Source of the DNA: Dyadobacter sp. CY261
GTDB lineage: Bacteria; Bacteroidota; Bacteroidia; Cytophagales; Spirosomataceae
Direction of reading: 5' to 3'
Assembly: GCF_021440085.1 (NCBI RefSeq)
Contig: NZ_JAKCPW010000016.1
Span: forward strand, 1-64,000
DNA length: 64,000 bases
The notes under the pieces are model-generated. The model had not been told where the DNA came from. It searched no databases and saw only the letters and a list, made by a program, of their open reading frames with translations. The translations under genes and the position numbers were made by a program. Of this stretch, positions 42,525-50,966 are shown in pieces; within the stretch, counting starts at the first letter, position 1, and every line of letters starts with the position of its first letter.

Positions 42525-43643
42525 ATGCAAATTACACTTCGTTCCCTGTGCCTATGGGTTCTGTTCGAACTCTGCTCATTCCAGGCCGATGCGCAAATAC
42601 TCAATGATCCTGCATCCTTAAAAAACATCCAGAGCAGTCTCGACAAAATATACAATTACGAGTTTGACGAGGCTGTACAAATCATCGATCAGGTCGAAAA
42701 GAAATACCCCAATCATCCTGTTTCTTACATTCTGGACTCATTCATTCTCTACTGGAAGTACCTGCCAATCAAGGATAATCCCACCAAATCGAAAGAATAC
42801 ATTCAAAAGCTTGATCAATGCCTCGAAGCGATCACCAAGCGCTACGGCAAAAACAGCCTGGATCCGGAAGCGGTATTTTACACGATGGTGGCAAGAGGAT
42901 ATATGGCCATGATTTATAATTATCGCGGTGAGATGATGAATGCGGCGGGAGAGGGGAAGAAGGCGTATAATGCCTTTGTGGAAGGCTTCAAGTTGCTGAA
43001 CAAGAACCCGGAGTTCTACTTCACATCGGGCATGTATAATTATTATGTGGAAGTGTACCCAGAGGAGCATCCGATTGTGAAGCCATTACTGGTTTTCTTT
43101 AAGAATGGTGACAAGGCGTTGGGTTTGAAACAGATAGATACGGCTACGAAGGTGGGTACCATTACCAAAGCGGAGTCTTGCTACTATATATCCCATATTT
43201 ACCTTAAATACGAGGCCAAGCCGGAAAAGGCGGTGGTTTATATGGAAAAGCTGGTCGAATTGTATCCGCGCAATCCTATCTACCTGATGAAGCACGTGGA
43301 AGCGCAACTGTTATCGGCGAAATATGATCAGGCCCATGAGGGAGTCCAACTGCTTCGTAAACAGAATGCTGGTTTTTACCCCGCTGCCTGGCGGACATTT
43401 CAGGGTATTTTGGAGGAAAAATACAGGAAAAATGACGCCGCCGCTCAGAAGGAATATTTGCTGGCTTTGAAAACACCGCACGACGACCAGTACACGAAGG
43501 AATATCATGCGTTTGCATATGCAGGTCTTGCACGGATTTCCATGCGCGCAGGCAACAAAGCAAAAGCCAAGGAATATTATAAGAAATGCCTTGACAAAGC
43601 CGAATACCGGTCGGTAGTTCGGGAAGCCAAGGCATTTAAATGA
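42525..43643 (+). CDS. Exported TPR-like protein
   Basis: A 372-residue protein with a signal peptide (MQITLRSLCLWVLFELCSFQADAQ, cut after Ala-Gln or so) and TPR-like helices (SLDKIYNYEFDEAVQIIDQVEKKYPNHP, SAKYDQAHEGVQLLRKQNAGFYPAAW, AKAKEYYKKCLDKAEYRS). It contains YFTSGMYNYYVEVYPEEHPIVKPLL, a pattern known in Bacteroidota TPR proteins of unknown function. Start 42525 is chosen because it begins the signal peptide. It converges with the amidohydrolase, five bases apart. Confidence 0.75.
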   Translation: MQITLRSLCLWVLFELCSFQADAQILNDPASLKNIQSSLDKIYNYEFDEAVQIIDQVEKKYPNHPVSYILDSFILYWKYLPIKDNPTKSKEYIQKLDQCLEAITKRYGKNSLDPEAVFYTMVARGYMAMIYNYRGEMMNAAGEGKKAYNAFVEGFKLLNKNPEFYFTSGMYNYYVEVYPEEHPIVKPLLVFFKNGDKALGLKQIDTATKVGTITKAESCYYISHIYLKYEAKPEKAVVYMEKLVELYPRNPIYLMKHVEAQLLSAKYDQAHEGVQLLRKQNAGFYPAAWRTFQGILEEKYRKNDAAAQKEYLLALKTPHDDQYTKEYHAFAYAGLARISMRAGNKAKAKEYYKKCLDKAEYRSVVREAKAFK

Positions 43644-43648
43644 AGTGA

Positions 43649-44788
43649 TTAGTTCGGGAATAGGCTTTTGTCGAGTCCTGGAATGATTTTCAGTGCATTC
43701 TTGTAATACAGTTTTTTCAGGACGTCGTCTGAAAGGCCCATCCCGTACATGCGCCAGAATGCATGGTATTTTTTGTGGTAAGGGAAATATTCGTCTTCCG
43801 TTTCCAGCACCCTGAAATAGGTGGCATATTCTGCCGGCACCCAGCTGTCTTTTCCAAATAGGACACGGTCCTGGTATTTGTCAAAAAACTGCTTCGCGGT
43901 ACGTGGCTGACGGCCCAATTCGGCAATCACCGCGCCTATTTCCACGTACATATTCGGGAAAGCGGTCATCAGGCTGTCGAGTTTTCTGAGATTGTTGGGG
44001 TACCAACCCATATGCGCATTGATAAACGTCGTTTTCGGGTTCATTTTGAAAATATGGTGCTGTTCGGCTATCAATGAATCGAATGGGATCGGATCGTTGA
44101 GGCCGCGTTTTCGTCCCGGGTGTGTTTTCAGTTCCAGCCAGCGTTCATTGTAACGGTCCATCGGGTCCCAGAAGGAGGGTACATCGGCGGTGTGGATCAG
44201 TACGGGAATGCCTAATTCGCCGCATTTCTGCCAAACAGGCTGTAATCGCGGGTCACTCACCGGTACGCGGTTGCCCTTATCATCTTTGATGCCGCTAAAA
44301 CCAAGGCTTTTATAGATTTTCAAACCTTTGGCCCCCATTTTCACATCGTCTTCCAGTTGCTTCACGGCCTTTGCCGACCAGTCTTTTTCGCCAAATCCTT
44401 TGAATTGCAAGTTGGTAAATACCGCTATCCGTTTTGGTTCGTTTTTCGCGACGTTTTCAAGGGAACCCTTTAAAGTAGCCGTTCCTTCCGACCATTCCTG
44501 CGACCAGCCCCTACCGCTGAGATTGACCATAATACCCATATTCAACGCGTCCATTTGACTGACCAGCGCTTTCAGGTCCTGGGTAGGCATCTGATATTGG
44601 TGGTTATGGACATCGATAAAAGGGAATTTGGCTTTTTTTAAAGGATGCTCATCCACCTTCAATGTGGAGATCGGGTCATATTCTTCAAAGCCTAGTGGTT
44701 GTTCTGTTAGCGGAGCGGATTGTTGCTGCGCACACGCGTTGAATGTTACACCAACGGAAAGGGAGAGGAGCAGTAATACTTTTTTCAT
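43649..44788 (-). CDS. Amidohydrolase family lipoprotein
   Basis: A 379-residue protein with a lipoprotein signal (MKKVLLLLSLSVGVTFNAC, Cys at residue 19) followed by an amidohydrolase-2 TIM barrel. Metal-ligand-like motifs are FIDVHNHQYQMPTQDL near the start, VLIHTADVPSF, TFINAHMGWYP and VLFGKDSWVP near the end. Family members hydrolyse or decarboxylate cyclic and amide substrates; the substrate is not clear here. It likely acts in the periplasm. Confidence 0.85.
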   Translation of the reverse strand: MKKVLLLLSLSVGVTFNACAQQQSAPLTEQPLGFEEYDPISTLKVDEHPLKKAKFPFIDVHNHQYQMPTQDLKALVSQMDALNMGIMVNLSGRGWSQEWSEGTATLKGSLENVAKNEPKRIAVFTNLQFKGFGEKDWSAKAVKQLEDDVKMGAKGLKIYKSLGFSGIKDDKGNRVPVSDPRLQPVWQKCGELGIPVLIHTADVPSFWDPMDRYNERWLELKTHPGRKRGLNDPIPFDSLIAEQHHIFKMNPKTTFINAHMGWYPNNLRKLDSLMTAFPNMYVEIGAVIAELGRQPRTAKQFFDKYQDRVLFGKDSWVPAEYATYFRVLETEDEYFPYHKKYHAFWRMYGMGLSDDVLKKLYYKNALKIIPGLDKSLFPN

Positions 44789-44819
44789 GCGGATCTAATT
44801 CATTTTACAGGATCGTTGA

Positions 44820-45323
44820 CTAAGCATTACCCGGAAACGCCCCGGGTTTGTATATTAAGGCCACGCAATGCGCGGCTATCCCTTCCTCTCTTCCCACAAA
44901 TCCCAGGTGCTCGGAGGTGGTAGCCTTAATGGAAATATCATCTTCTGAAATGGCAGTAACTTCCGCCAGGCAACTTTTCATAGCCGGAATGTGCGGGTTC
45001 AATTTCGGGTTCTGTAACACCACCGTCACATCGACATTCCCGACTTCATATCCTTTTTCACGGATCATTTCCAACACTTTCGCAAGAAGGATCTTACTGT
45101 CGACGCCCTTCCATTGCGGGTCTTTGTCGGAAAAATGGTAGCCGATATTGCGAAGATTGGCCGCACCCAGGAGCGCGTCGCACATGACATGGCAGACCAC
45201 GTCGGCGTCGGAATGCCCTTTGGCACCATGTGTATGGGGGATTAAAATACCGCCAAGCCAGAAAGGCCGGCCTTCTACCAACTGATGAACATCGTAGCCT
45301 TGGCCTACGCGGAAAGGGGACAT
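44820..45323 (-). CDS. ispF: 2-C-methyl-D-erythritol 2,4-cyclodiphosphate synthase
   Basis: A 167-residue IspF, fifth step of the MEP isoprenoid pathway. It has the zinc ligands in GYDVHQLVEGRPFWLGG (Asp-x-His) and HSDADVVCHVMCDALLGA, the FSDKDPQWKGVDS loop, and IKATTSEHLGFVGREEGIAAHCVALI at the end. Length is normal. A frameshifted small ORF lies 20 bases upstream on the same strand and may once have shared its transcript. Confidence 0.96.
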   Translation of the reverse strand: MSPFRVGQGYDVHQLVEGRPFWLGGILIPHTHGAKGHSDADVVCHVMCDALLGAANLRNIGYHFSDKDPQWKGVDSKILLAKVLEMIREKGYEVGNVDVTVVLQNPKLNPHIPAMKSCLAEVTAISEDDISIKATTSEHLGFVGREEGIAAHCVALIYKPGAFPGNA

Positions 45324-45343
45324 AATAAGTGTATTCGGGCGTG

Positions 45344-45485
45344 TTATTGGTTGAATAATTTGTTTTTGATCGAGTCGATTTCAATTCCGAGTATGTATAC
45401 CAGGCCTTCAAGGGCATGAATGTCGCGGGAGATTTTTCTAAGTTATCATCTCTTCAAGATTACTGATTCGTTCGCGATCGGTCAT
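45344..45485 (-). pseudogene. Frameshifted small ORF upstream of ispF
   Basis: The ATG at 45485 opens MTDRERISNLEEMIT, then stops at TAG (45438-45440). In the next frame, right after this point, the sequence continues as LRKISRDIHALEGLVYILGIEIDSIKNKLFNQ and ends at TAA (45344-45346). Removing one base near 45443 joins both into a coherent 46-residue helical protein. No start codon exists in the second frame. Either a real frameshift, a sequencing error or a programmed shift explains it. No family is recognised. Confidence 0.45.
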
Positions 45486-45613
45486 GTAAAAAGCACGTTA
45501 ACAAATATAACATTTCTTTCGTACCTATACGGAAGAACGCAGCATTGGTCACCATCTATCGGGCAGCAATTTTCCTGCGGTAAAAAATGTCATTAGAATC
45601 CCATTTTTTGGCA

Positions 45614-45644
45614 TTGCGGGGCAACTTTTTACCGATTAGCTTTG
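45614..45644 (+). promoter_or_regulatory. Predicted dps promoter
   Basis: TTG at 45614-45616, a 20-base spacer, and TAGCTTTG at 45637-45644 fit the Bacteroidota promoter. The start would fall near 45650, ruling out the longer open frame from 45587 and supporting the ATG at 45695. Confidence 0.65.
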
Positions 45645-45694
45645 GTTACCTATGCAAGCAATCAGAATCAACAATATCAAACACTTTTGAACGC

Positions 45695-46165
45695 ATGAAA
45701 ACAAACATCGGAATATCGGATGAGCATACCCAGGCCGTAGCTTATCAATTGAATAAGCTGCTTGCAAACGAGTTTGTGCTTTACACCAAAACCCGTAACT
45801 ATCACTGGAATATCGGTGGGATGAATTTCTTTGAACTGCACAAGTTGTTTGAGGGACAGTATGAACAGTTGCAGGTGATTATGGACGATATCGCAGAACG
45901 TATTCGCGCGATCGGCCACTATTCGGAGGCACGATTGGTAGATATCCTCAAACTCACCGATCTGCTGGAACCGGAATATACCACCGATGAAAAGGCCCAA
46001 TTACAAAATCTGCTGAACGACCACGAAACGATCATCCGGATTCTACGTACCCTCGTTCCTGAATTTGCCGATACTTATAAAGATCTTGGGTCCAGCGACT
46101 ATGTGACTGGTTTGCTGAGAGAGCACGAAAAAATGGCATGGATGCTCCGCGCTTTCCTGAAATAG
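45695..46165 (+). CDS. dps: Dps family DNA-protection/ferritin-like protein
   Basis: A 156-residue Dps. It oxidises and stores iron in a 12-mer shell and protects DNA in stress. The ferroxidase region reads TKTRNYHWNIGGMNFFELHKLFEGQYEQLQVIMDDIAERIRAIG, with the conserved His, Asp/Glu ligands. The C-terminus has no Lys-rich DNA-binding tail. Start 45695 (MKTNIGISDEH) follows from the promoter and from family length. Confidence 0.93.
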   Translation: MKTNIGISDEHTQAVAYQLNKLLANEFVLYTKTRNYHWNIGGMNFFELHKLFEGQYEQLQVIMDDIAERIRAIGHYSEARLVDILKLTDLLEPEYTTDEKAQLQNLLNDHETIIRILRTLVPEFADTYKDLGSSDYVTGLLREHEKMAWMLRAFLK

Positions 46166-46181
46166 CTGCCACCATCCAATG

Positions 46182-46217
46182 AAAAAGCCGGTCGGATCGC
46201 TAGGTCCGCCGGCTTTT
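46182..46217. terminator. Bidirectional terminator between dps and the anti-sigma-like gene
   Basis: AAAAGCCGG and CCGGCTTTT form the outer stem, with CGGA/TCCG inside and an eight-base loop. A-run on the left and T-run on the right make it work on both strands. Confidence 0.8.
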
Positions 46218-46236
46218 GTGTGTACAGGTCAATGTC

Positions 46237-46698
46237 CTATTTATCTTTTAGTCGCATTTCTGTCTTAATTTTTTCAAGTTCTTCCTGCTGGCTTACCGAT
46301 TTAAAATAGAAATACAGACCGGCAATCAGGAAAATTTTGGAAAGAATGAAAACGGCGATAAATGCAGGACGCCACAGCTTATGCACTTTCATGTGGGTGT
46401 CGTTGACTTCTACATTCAGATATTGTTTCTCATCAACAACCTCTCCGGAATCGTAGCTGCTACGCCCTTTTTTCTCCCGGATACTTCTCAACAAGATAAT
46501 TTCCCTTACAGCTTCCGGGGGCGGTACGGCACCTTCTATAAAATAGCGTTTGATATCTTCTTCCAGTACATTCACATACTCAGACAATTCACTGTCCGAC
46601 AGCATCATTTCCGCGACCTGTTCCCGCTCTTCCTCGTTGGTAAGCCCCATTAAATGAGATTCGAGAATACCACTTTCAATAAATTCCTGCTTGCTCAA
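46237..46698 (-). CDS. Anti-sigma-factor-like membrane protein
   Basis: A 153-residue protein with a helical N-terminal domain (FIESGILESHLMGLTNEEEREQVAEMML; pattern of RskA-like anti-sigma domains in Bacteroidota), one membrane helix (about residues 112-132, AFIAVFILSKIFLIAGLYFYF) and a short C-terminal coiled coil (QQEELEKIKTEMRLKDK). It lacks the usual large periplasmic domain, which makes it unusually small. It lies 12 bases after the sigma-like gene, supporting a sigma/anti-sigma pair. Confidence 0.65.
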   Translation of the reverse strand: MSKQEFIESGILESHLMGLTNEEEREQVAEMMLSDSELSEYVNVLEEDIKRYFIEGAVPPPEAVREIILLRSIREKKGRSSYDSGEVVDEKQYLNVEVNDTHMKVHKLWRPAFIAVFILSKIFLIAGLYFYFKSVSQQEELEKIKTEMRLKDK

Positions 46699-46710
46699 TG
46701 TGTGTTACGT

Positions 46711-47163
46711 TTAGGCGTTGCGATAGGATTTGAAAAATTCATGAAAAGAACGCAGAACTTCGGATTTCGATATGTTCAACTTGTCTGCGACTTCTTCGGG
46801 TGTAAAGCCTTGACGGAAAGCGAGATCAAAGATACTTTGCGGAGAAATGTCGCCATTTGGATATTCAGCCCCGATCGGTGCAAGAGCGGTCAGCTTGCGT
46901 TTTGCTTCAACCGCCTTAGCCCTTGCCAGTTTGATCACACAAGCGGCAAACGTAAAGGGATAACTGTTACAAGACTGCAATTGAGCAGAGGAAAACACGC
47001 TTACCAGAACTTCCTGTGCCAGATGTATCTGGGGCAAAATTTGTAGAATGATGCCATAAGCCATTGCCCCGTACTGATCATACACTTCCAGGGAAGTGAG
47101 TGTCTTGGGCTTCGAAAGCGACTGGCCGTTGACTCCGTTACCAGCTCGTTCTAATTCATTCAT
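46711..47163 (-). CDS. Sigma-70-like protein, divergent
   Basis: A 150-residue protein with an ECF sigma-like order: a region-2-like part (YDQYGAMAYGIILQILPQIHLAQEVLVSVF, resembling D.Y...YG.IL.......AE..L...F), a middle helix and a region-4-like helix-turn-helix (SIFDLAFRQGFTPEEVADKLNISKSEVLRSFHEFFKSYRN). It is shorter and less conserved than a normal ECF factor, so DNA binding may differ. The ATG at 47163 was taken over an in-frame TTG three codons earlier. Confidence 0.65.
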   Translation of the reverse strand: MNELERAGNGVNGQSLSKPKTLTSLEVYDQYGAMAYGIILQILPQIHLAQEVLVSVFSSAQLQSCNSYPFTFAACVIKLARAKAVEAKRKLTALAPIGAEYPNGDISPQSIFDLAFRQGFTPEEVADKLNISKSEVLRSFHEFFKSYRNA

Positions 47164-47296
47164 AAACTGCAATTAATAATCAGATATTACTAGGGTATGT
47201 GGTTGGAAGTATATTATAACGTTGAATTTAAGGAAGTTTTAAGTAAATAATGCGAGGCAATGCTGGTAAATTTAATGGAATATGAACCATATTTCA

Positions 47297-47328
47297 TTTC
47301 CAGGAAGGTCTTCCCGTGGCTAACTTTG
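47297..47328 (+). promoter_or_regulatory. Predicted promoter for the HAD gene (near-leaderless)
   Basis: TAACTTTG at 47321-47328 is a full match to the Bacteroidota -7 element, with TTTC at 47297-47300 as a near -33 (20-base spacer). The start codon lies only four bases beyond the -7 element, so the mRNA would begin at or next to the ATG. Confidence 0.5.
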
Positions 47329-47332
47329 CGCT

Positions 47333-47989
47333 ATGAAAGAAAAAATAGCAGTCATTTTTGACATGGATGGCGTGATTTGCCACACCAATCCTTACCATTC
47401 ACGAGCATTCCGGGAGTTTTTTTCCAAAAGAAATTTGTCACCTACCGAAGAGGAATTTGCCCAGCATATGTATGGCAAAAGCAATAGTTACATTCTAAGC
47501 CATTTTTTGCAACGTGTGATCGAAGGCGACGAGTTGTTACAGATGGAAGATGAAAAGGAAAGTTTGTTCCGGGGACTGTATGAACCCCATGTAGAGCCTA
47601 TCAAGGGAATTGTAGCGTTTATGCAAGATTTGAAAGCAAATGATGCCGTATTGGGCGTAGCCACATCTGCCCCTCGTGCAAACCTTGATCTCATCGTAGG
47701 TAAAGTGCCGATCCGTGAAATGCTCGGCTCCGTGCTGGCGAGCGAGGATGTGAAAAAACACAAGCCCGATCCCGAGGTATACCTCACGTCCGCGTGGAAT
47801 CTCGGCGTTGAGCCCGGGCAATGTGTCGTGTTTGAAGATTCTTTTTCCGGCGTATCGGCCGCATTAAATGCCGGAATGCGTGTGGTGGGCGTACTAAGTT
47901 CTCATACGCGTGAGGAATTGCCACCGTGTAACCTTTATATCGAAGATTACAGCGACCTTTCCTACGAAAAGATCGCTGCGCTCTTTTAA
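47333..47989 (+). CDS. HAD family phosphatase (beta-phosphoglucomutase-like)
   Basis: A 218-residue haloacid-dehalogenase hydrolase with cap type as in beta-phosphoglucomutases. Motifs: I FDMDGVICHTNPYH (two catalytic Asp), II LGVATSAPRANLD, III KKHKPDPEVYL and IV VVFEDSFSGVSAALNAGM. It probably dephosphorylates a sugar phosphate or isomerises one; the substrate is unknown. It converges with the membrane operon, four bases from its stop. Confidence 0.9.
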   Translation: MKEKIAVIFDMDGVICHTNPYHSRAFREFFSKRNLSPTEEEFAQHMYGKSNSYILSHFLQRVIEGDELLQMEDEKESLFRGLYEPHVEPIKGIVAFMQDLKANDAVLGVATSAPRANLDLIVGKVPIREMLGSVLASEDVKKHKPDPEVYLTSAWNLGVEPGQCVVFEDSFSGVSAALNAGMRVVGVLSSHTREELPPCNLYIEDYSDLSYEKIAALF

Positions 47990-47993
47990 AATG

Positions 47994-49649
47994 CTATAAT
48001 GTAACAGGATCGGTGACCTTGATATCAAACGCGCCGGTCAGTACTTTATCGTTTCTTTTGATTTGAAGGAATATCCTGTATTGGCCGCCTTTGGGGAAAG
48101 AATAGGGGAAAGTGATGCGCGTACCGTGTTCCATGCCCGTCATGCCCCCTGCTGCCGCATTGAACATCCCCATTTCCTTCATCAGGAATATTTCTCGGTC
48201 GACGGTCGGCATCGCTTTGAGTTTGGCCAGGTGCCGGTCAATGCTATCGCGGAAAACAGCCGGTTTCGGCCATTTGGCAACATGCGCCGTATCTGAGATA
48301 CGGCTCTCAAATGACTGCTCTGCCGCCATGGAATAAGATCCGCTCGGGTGCAGGTGAATGTAAACTGAACCGTCGGAACGCATCACTACGGCATGTCCCA
48401 GCATACCCAGATACGGCTCTGGAAAACAGGGGCTGTTATCGGGATTGTAGATCTCAAAATTGAGTTCATAGGGTTTGCCGGCTTCCAGTGGTTTGTCGGG
48501 CTTGCCTTCCCAAATGGCATAGGAGCCGTCCTTAAAGACCGTTTTGGTGCCAGGCTTCCCGCAAATCACCACGTTCTCGCCCATCGGAACTTTGCCGGGT
48601 GTATCGAGCGGGTCGGTAATGATAAAGCTGTCCTCCTCAGACCATGTTGTCGCCCTTTTTGATGATTGCTTAGGCAGGTTGATTACCAATGTATCCACAA
48701 TTGTTTCAGCAAAACCGGAATATTGTACGATATCTGAGTACACGAGGTATTTTCCGGCAGGTAAATCGGGAAGCGCGGCTTGGAAAGTAAGGCTGTCTTT
48801 ACGATCGGGATGAACATGTGCGAATGCATCGAGCCCGGGAATACGTACGAGAAACGTATGCATCAATTTCCCGTGATCGGGGATCAGGGTGCTTAGCATG
48901 CTCCCCTTTGCGCGACCATCCCAATTGGTAGTGTCTATCTTTAATTGAAATACCCGTTGAGAATCTGTCTCGACAACCGCTGTTTTGGCTGAAAGGGGCT
49001 TATATAACCATTGTTTATACTCCGCTGCCCAGCTATCCCACCAACTGCTGCCACCATATAAAATAAGGGAACAAACCACGGTGGCAATCCCCATATTGAT
49101 CCATCGCTTCCATTTCTGAGCGGCTGAGAGCGCCTGGCCGGGCTTCAACAACCCATCACTCACACTGGCACCGATGGTGGTGATCATGAGCAAAAATAAC
49201 AGTAATCCGAAAATGCTCAGGCCGATCCCAAGGCCTGTCGGCATATCGCGCTCGGCGGTTGAAACGGCTACGATCGGAATGATCAACTCTGCGTCGCCCT
49301 GTATCCCTTCGATGCTGATCTGCGCACTGGATGAACCCCATTCCATCAGCCATACCGTTCCCTGAAACTGGCCTTTCTGGCCTGCAACGGGTAAAAGCGC
49401 GTCCGCAGTAGGAGCCCCCTTACTGCCGGAGTAGAAATAGATTGGGCGTACCGATACTTTCCGGGCCTCGCCGTATTGAATAAAAACAGAAACTTGTGCT
49501 GTGCCCGGAATAACATCGGGTGGTGTAACGCTTACGAGCACTTTGTACGCGCCGGCCTGCGCCTGCATTTGCACGCCAGCGCTGCCTACATGAGCATACG
49601 AAACGCTGCCTTGCAGCAAAAAAAGTATGAGGTACAGATATTTTTTCAT
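47994..49649 (-). CDS. Membrane-anchored protein with His-rich YtkA/FixH-like domains
   Basis: A 551-residue protein. Residues 1-19 are a signal peptide, then a beta-sandwich-like domain (YKVLVSVTPPDVIPGTAQVSVFI), two membrane helices (about 139-162 and 187-206), and a second part with two paired His motifs: DHGKLMHTFLVRIPGLDAFAHVHPDRKD and, further on, LGMLGHAVVMRSDGSVYIHLHPSG. Such HMH/HxHP signatures occur in proteins near heavy-metal systems and may bind copper or another metal (inference). It overlaps its upstream partner by four bases. No named family is certain; exact role unknown. Confidence 0.6.
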   Translation of the reverse strand: MKKYLYLILFLLQGSVSYAHVGSAGVQMQAQAGAYKVLVSVTPPDVIPGTAQVSVFIQYGEARKVSVRPIYFYSGSKGAPTADALLPVAGQKGQFQGTVWLMEWGSSSAQISIEGIQGDAELIIPIVAVSTAERDMPTGLGIGLSIFGLLLFLLMITTIGASVSDGLLKPGQALSAAQKWKRWINMGIATVVCSLILYGGSSWWDSWAAEYKQWLYKPLSAKTAVVETDSQRVFQLKIDTTNWDGRAKGSMLSTLIPDHGKLMHTFLVRIPGLDAFAHVHPDRKDSLTFQAALPDLPAGKYLVYSDIVQYSGFAETIVDTLVINLPKQSSKRATTWSEEDSFIITDPLDTPGKVPMGENVVICGKPGTKTVFKDGSYAIWEGKPDKPLEAGKPYELNFEIYNPDNSPCFPEPYLGMLGHAVVMRSDGSVYIHLHPSGSYSMAAEQSFESRISDTAHVAKWPKPAVFRDSIDRHLAKLKAMPTVDREIFLMKEMGMFNAAAGGMTGMEHGTRITFPYSFPKGGQYRIFLQIKRNDKVLTGAFDIKVTDPVTL

Positions 49650-50860
49650 CGTTGAATTTTGTGCATCCAGTTACCCCACGCCAATCCGATGCGGGTTGAG
49701 ATTAGTGTTGATACCAATGCAATGCCAAGCCCTTTAAGCAGTTCCGGCATTTCTTCGATCATCCAGGGGCCGTATTTGTAACGGTATTCCCAGTTGGGGT
49801 CATTCCCAAAATACCAGTAATGACTGCCAAAGAACCAGTTTCGGGCATAAGGCGATTCCATCAGAAATCCTCCGAAAAACCATTGAACTATAAAAAACGC
49901 TACCAGAAATGCGCTGCCGAGCAATAGGGTAAGCTTCCAGTCATTCCAATGCGCATATCGGTAACGAAGGATGTCGGTTACGTAAGCCGGGACAATGAGA
50001 AGCAACGGAAAATGAAATCCCTGGTAATGGGTGATATGGTTGAGTATCGGGCCCAGTTTTGGTTCTGCGGGGAAGAGCGGAATAATCCAGAGCGTCCCTG
50101 CCATCAATACGGTGTACACGCCCGTAGCGGCGGTAATGGCCCATTTATGCGAAACGGCTTTGCCGACTGCCATGAGTAACAGGGGAAATGCAACTCCGGA
50201 AAAAATATAGAAACTGGACCGGTGCATGCGCATCCTGCCCAATTCTTCGGATAACAACGTAAACCAGATCGTCAACAAAAATCCTGCCGACAATGCGAAT
50301 AGCCAGAAAAGGCTTTTGTCCAATGCGCTACTGTTGCCAAAGTCGGCAGACAATTTCATCTGGTTTTTGACCGCGATGACGCTGATCATTGCACCAAACT
50401 GAATGCCGATAATGCCCAGGATCAGTACGGTATGAGGGGGCGAGAGGATCGTTACGTCCAAGCCATAGGTATTATGCCACCAGTCATCGAAAGGGGCGGA
50501 GGTAAGCATCATCAACGCACCCCAAACACAAAACAGTGAGCCGAGCGAGCTATAAAAAAAGCCCCAGATCTTGACACTAGCCATCTTTTCGGCATCGGTT
50601 CCCCGGAATGTTTTCCTCAAAATTTCAAAACCCGAAAACAACCCGGACACCACGGCCCCCAGATAAATGACCAGGTGTGGAGGTGAAAGCAGACCGTCAC
50701 GCCCGATGCTTAAATGCCAGCAAATGTCCCAGATAAGCCCGGTAATGACGCAGAACGATGAAAAAACGGTAGCGTAAATGTAAATGGGTATGCCGGGACT
50801 GCCCTGCATGATGAAAGTCCGGTCGCCGAATGTCGGCGGGGGAGCAATGGGGTCTTGCAT
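49646..50860 (-). CDS. Polytopic membrane protein with duplicated DxxWH...SPPH motif
   Basis: A 404-residue protein with about ten membrane helices. A motif occurs twice: WDICWHLSIGRDGLLSPPH (about residues 44-62) and FDDWWHNTYGLDVTILSPPH (about 124-143), each just before a helix, giving D-x-x-W-H, G-x-D and S-P-P-H in both halves. Later comes HYQGFHFPLLL and a C-terminal WFFGSHYWYFGND. I recall similar uncharacterised proteins but no name. The paired Asp/His could bind a metal or proton (inference). Start at 50860 gives MQDPIAPPPT. The next gene overlaps it by four bases. Confidence 0.65.
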   Translation of the reverse strand: MQDPIAPPPTFGDRTFIMQGSPGIPIYIYATVFSSFCVITGLIWDICWHLSIGRDGLLSPPHLVIYLGAVVSGLFSGFEILRKTFRGTDAEKMASVKIWGFFYSSLGSLFCVWGALMMLTSAPFDDWWHNTYGLDVTILSPPHTVLILGIIGIQFGAMISVIAVKNQMKLSADFGNSSALDKSLFWLFALSAGFLLTIWFTLLSEELGRMRMHRSSFYIFSGVAFPLLLMAVGKAVSHKWAITAATGVYTVLMAGTLWIIPLFPAEPKLGPILNHITHYQGFHFPLLLIVPAYVTDILRYRYAHWNDWKLTLLLGSAFLVAFFIVQWFFGGFLMESPYARNWFFGSHYWYFGNDPNWEYRYKYGPWMIEEMPELLKGLGIALVSTLISTRIGLAWGNWMHKIQR

Positions 50861-50966
50861 GTTGCGGAGAGGAAATTGAGTTATGATTGTAAATTTCGAA
50901 AAGGACAATCAGAATCCGCGCTACCCCTACGACTTTCCTGTTTTTAAATGATCACTTCTTGAACGG

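Noticed and set aside
45587..45694. N-terminal extension of Dps from an upstream ATG
   Set aside because: The predicted promoter lies inside the extension, and Dps proteins do not carry such a segment.
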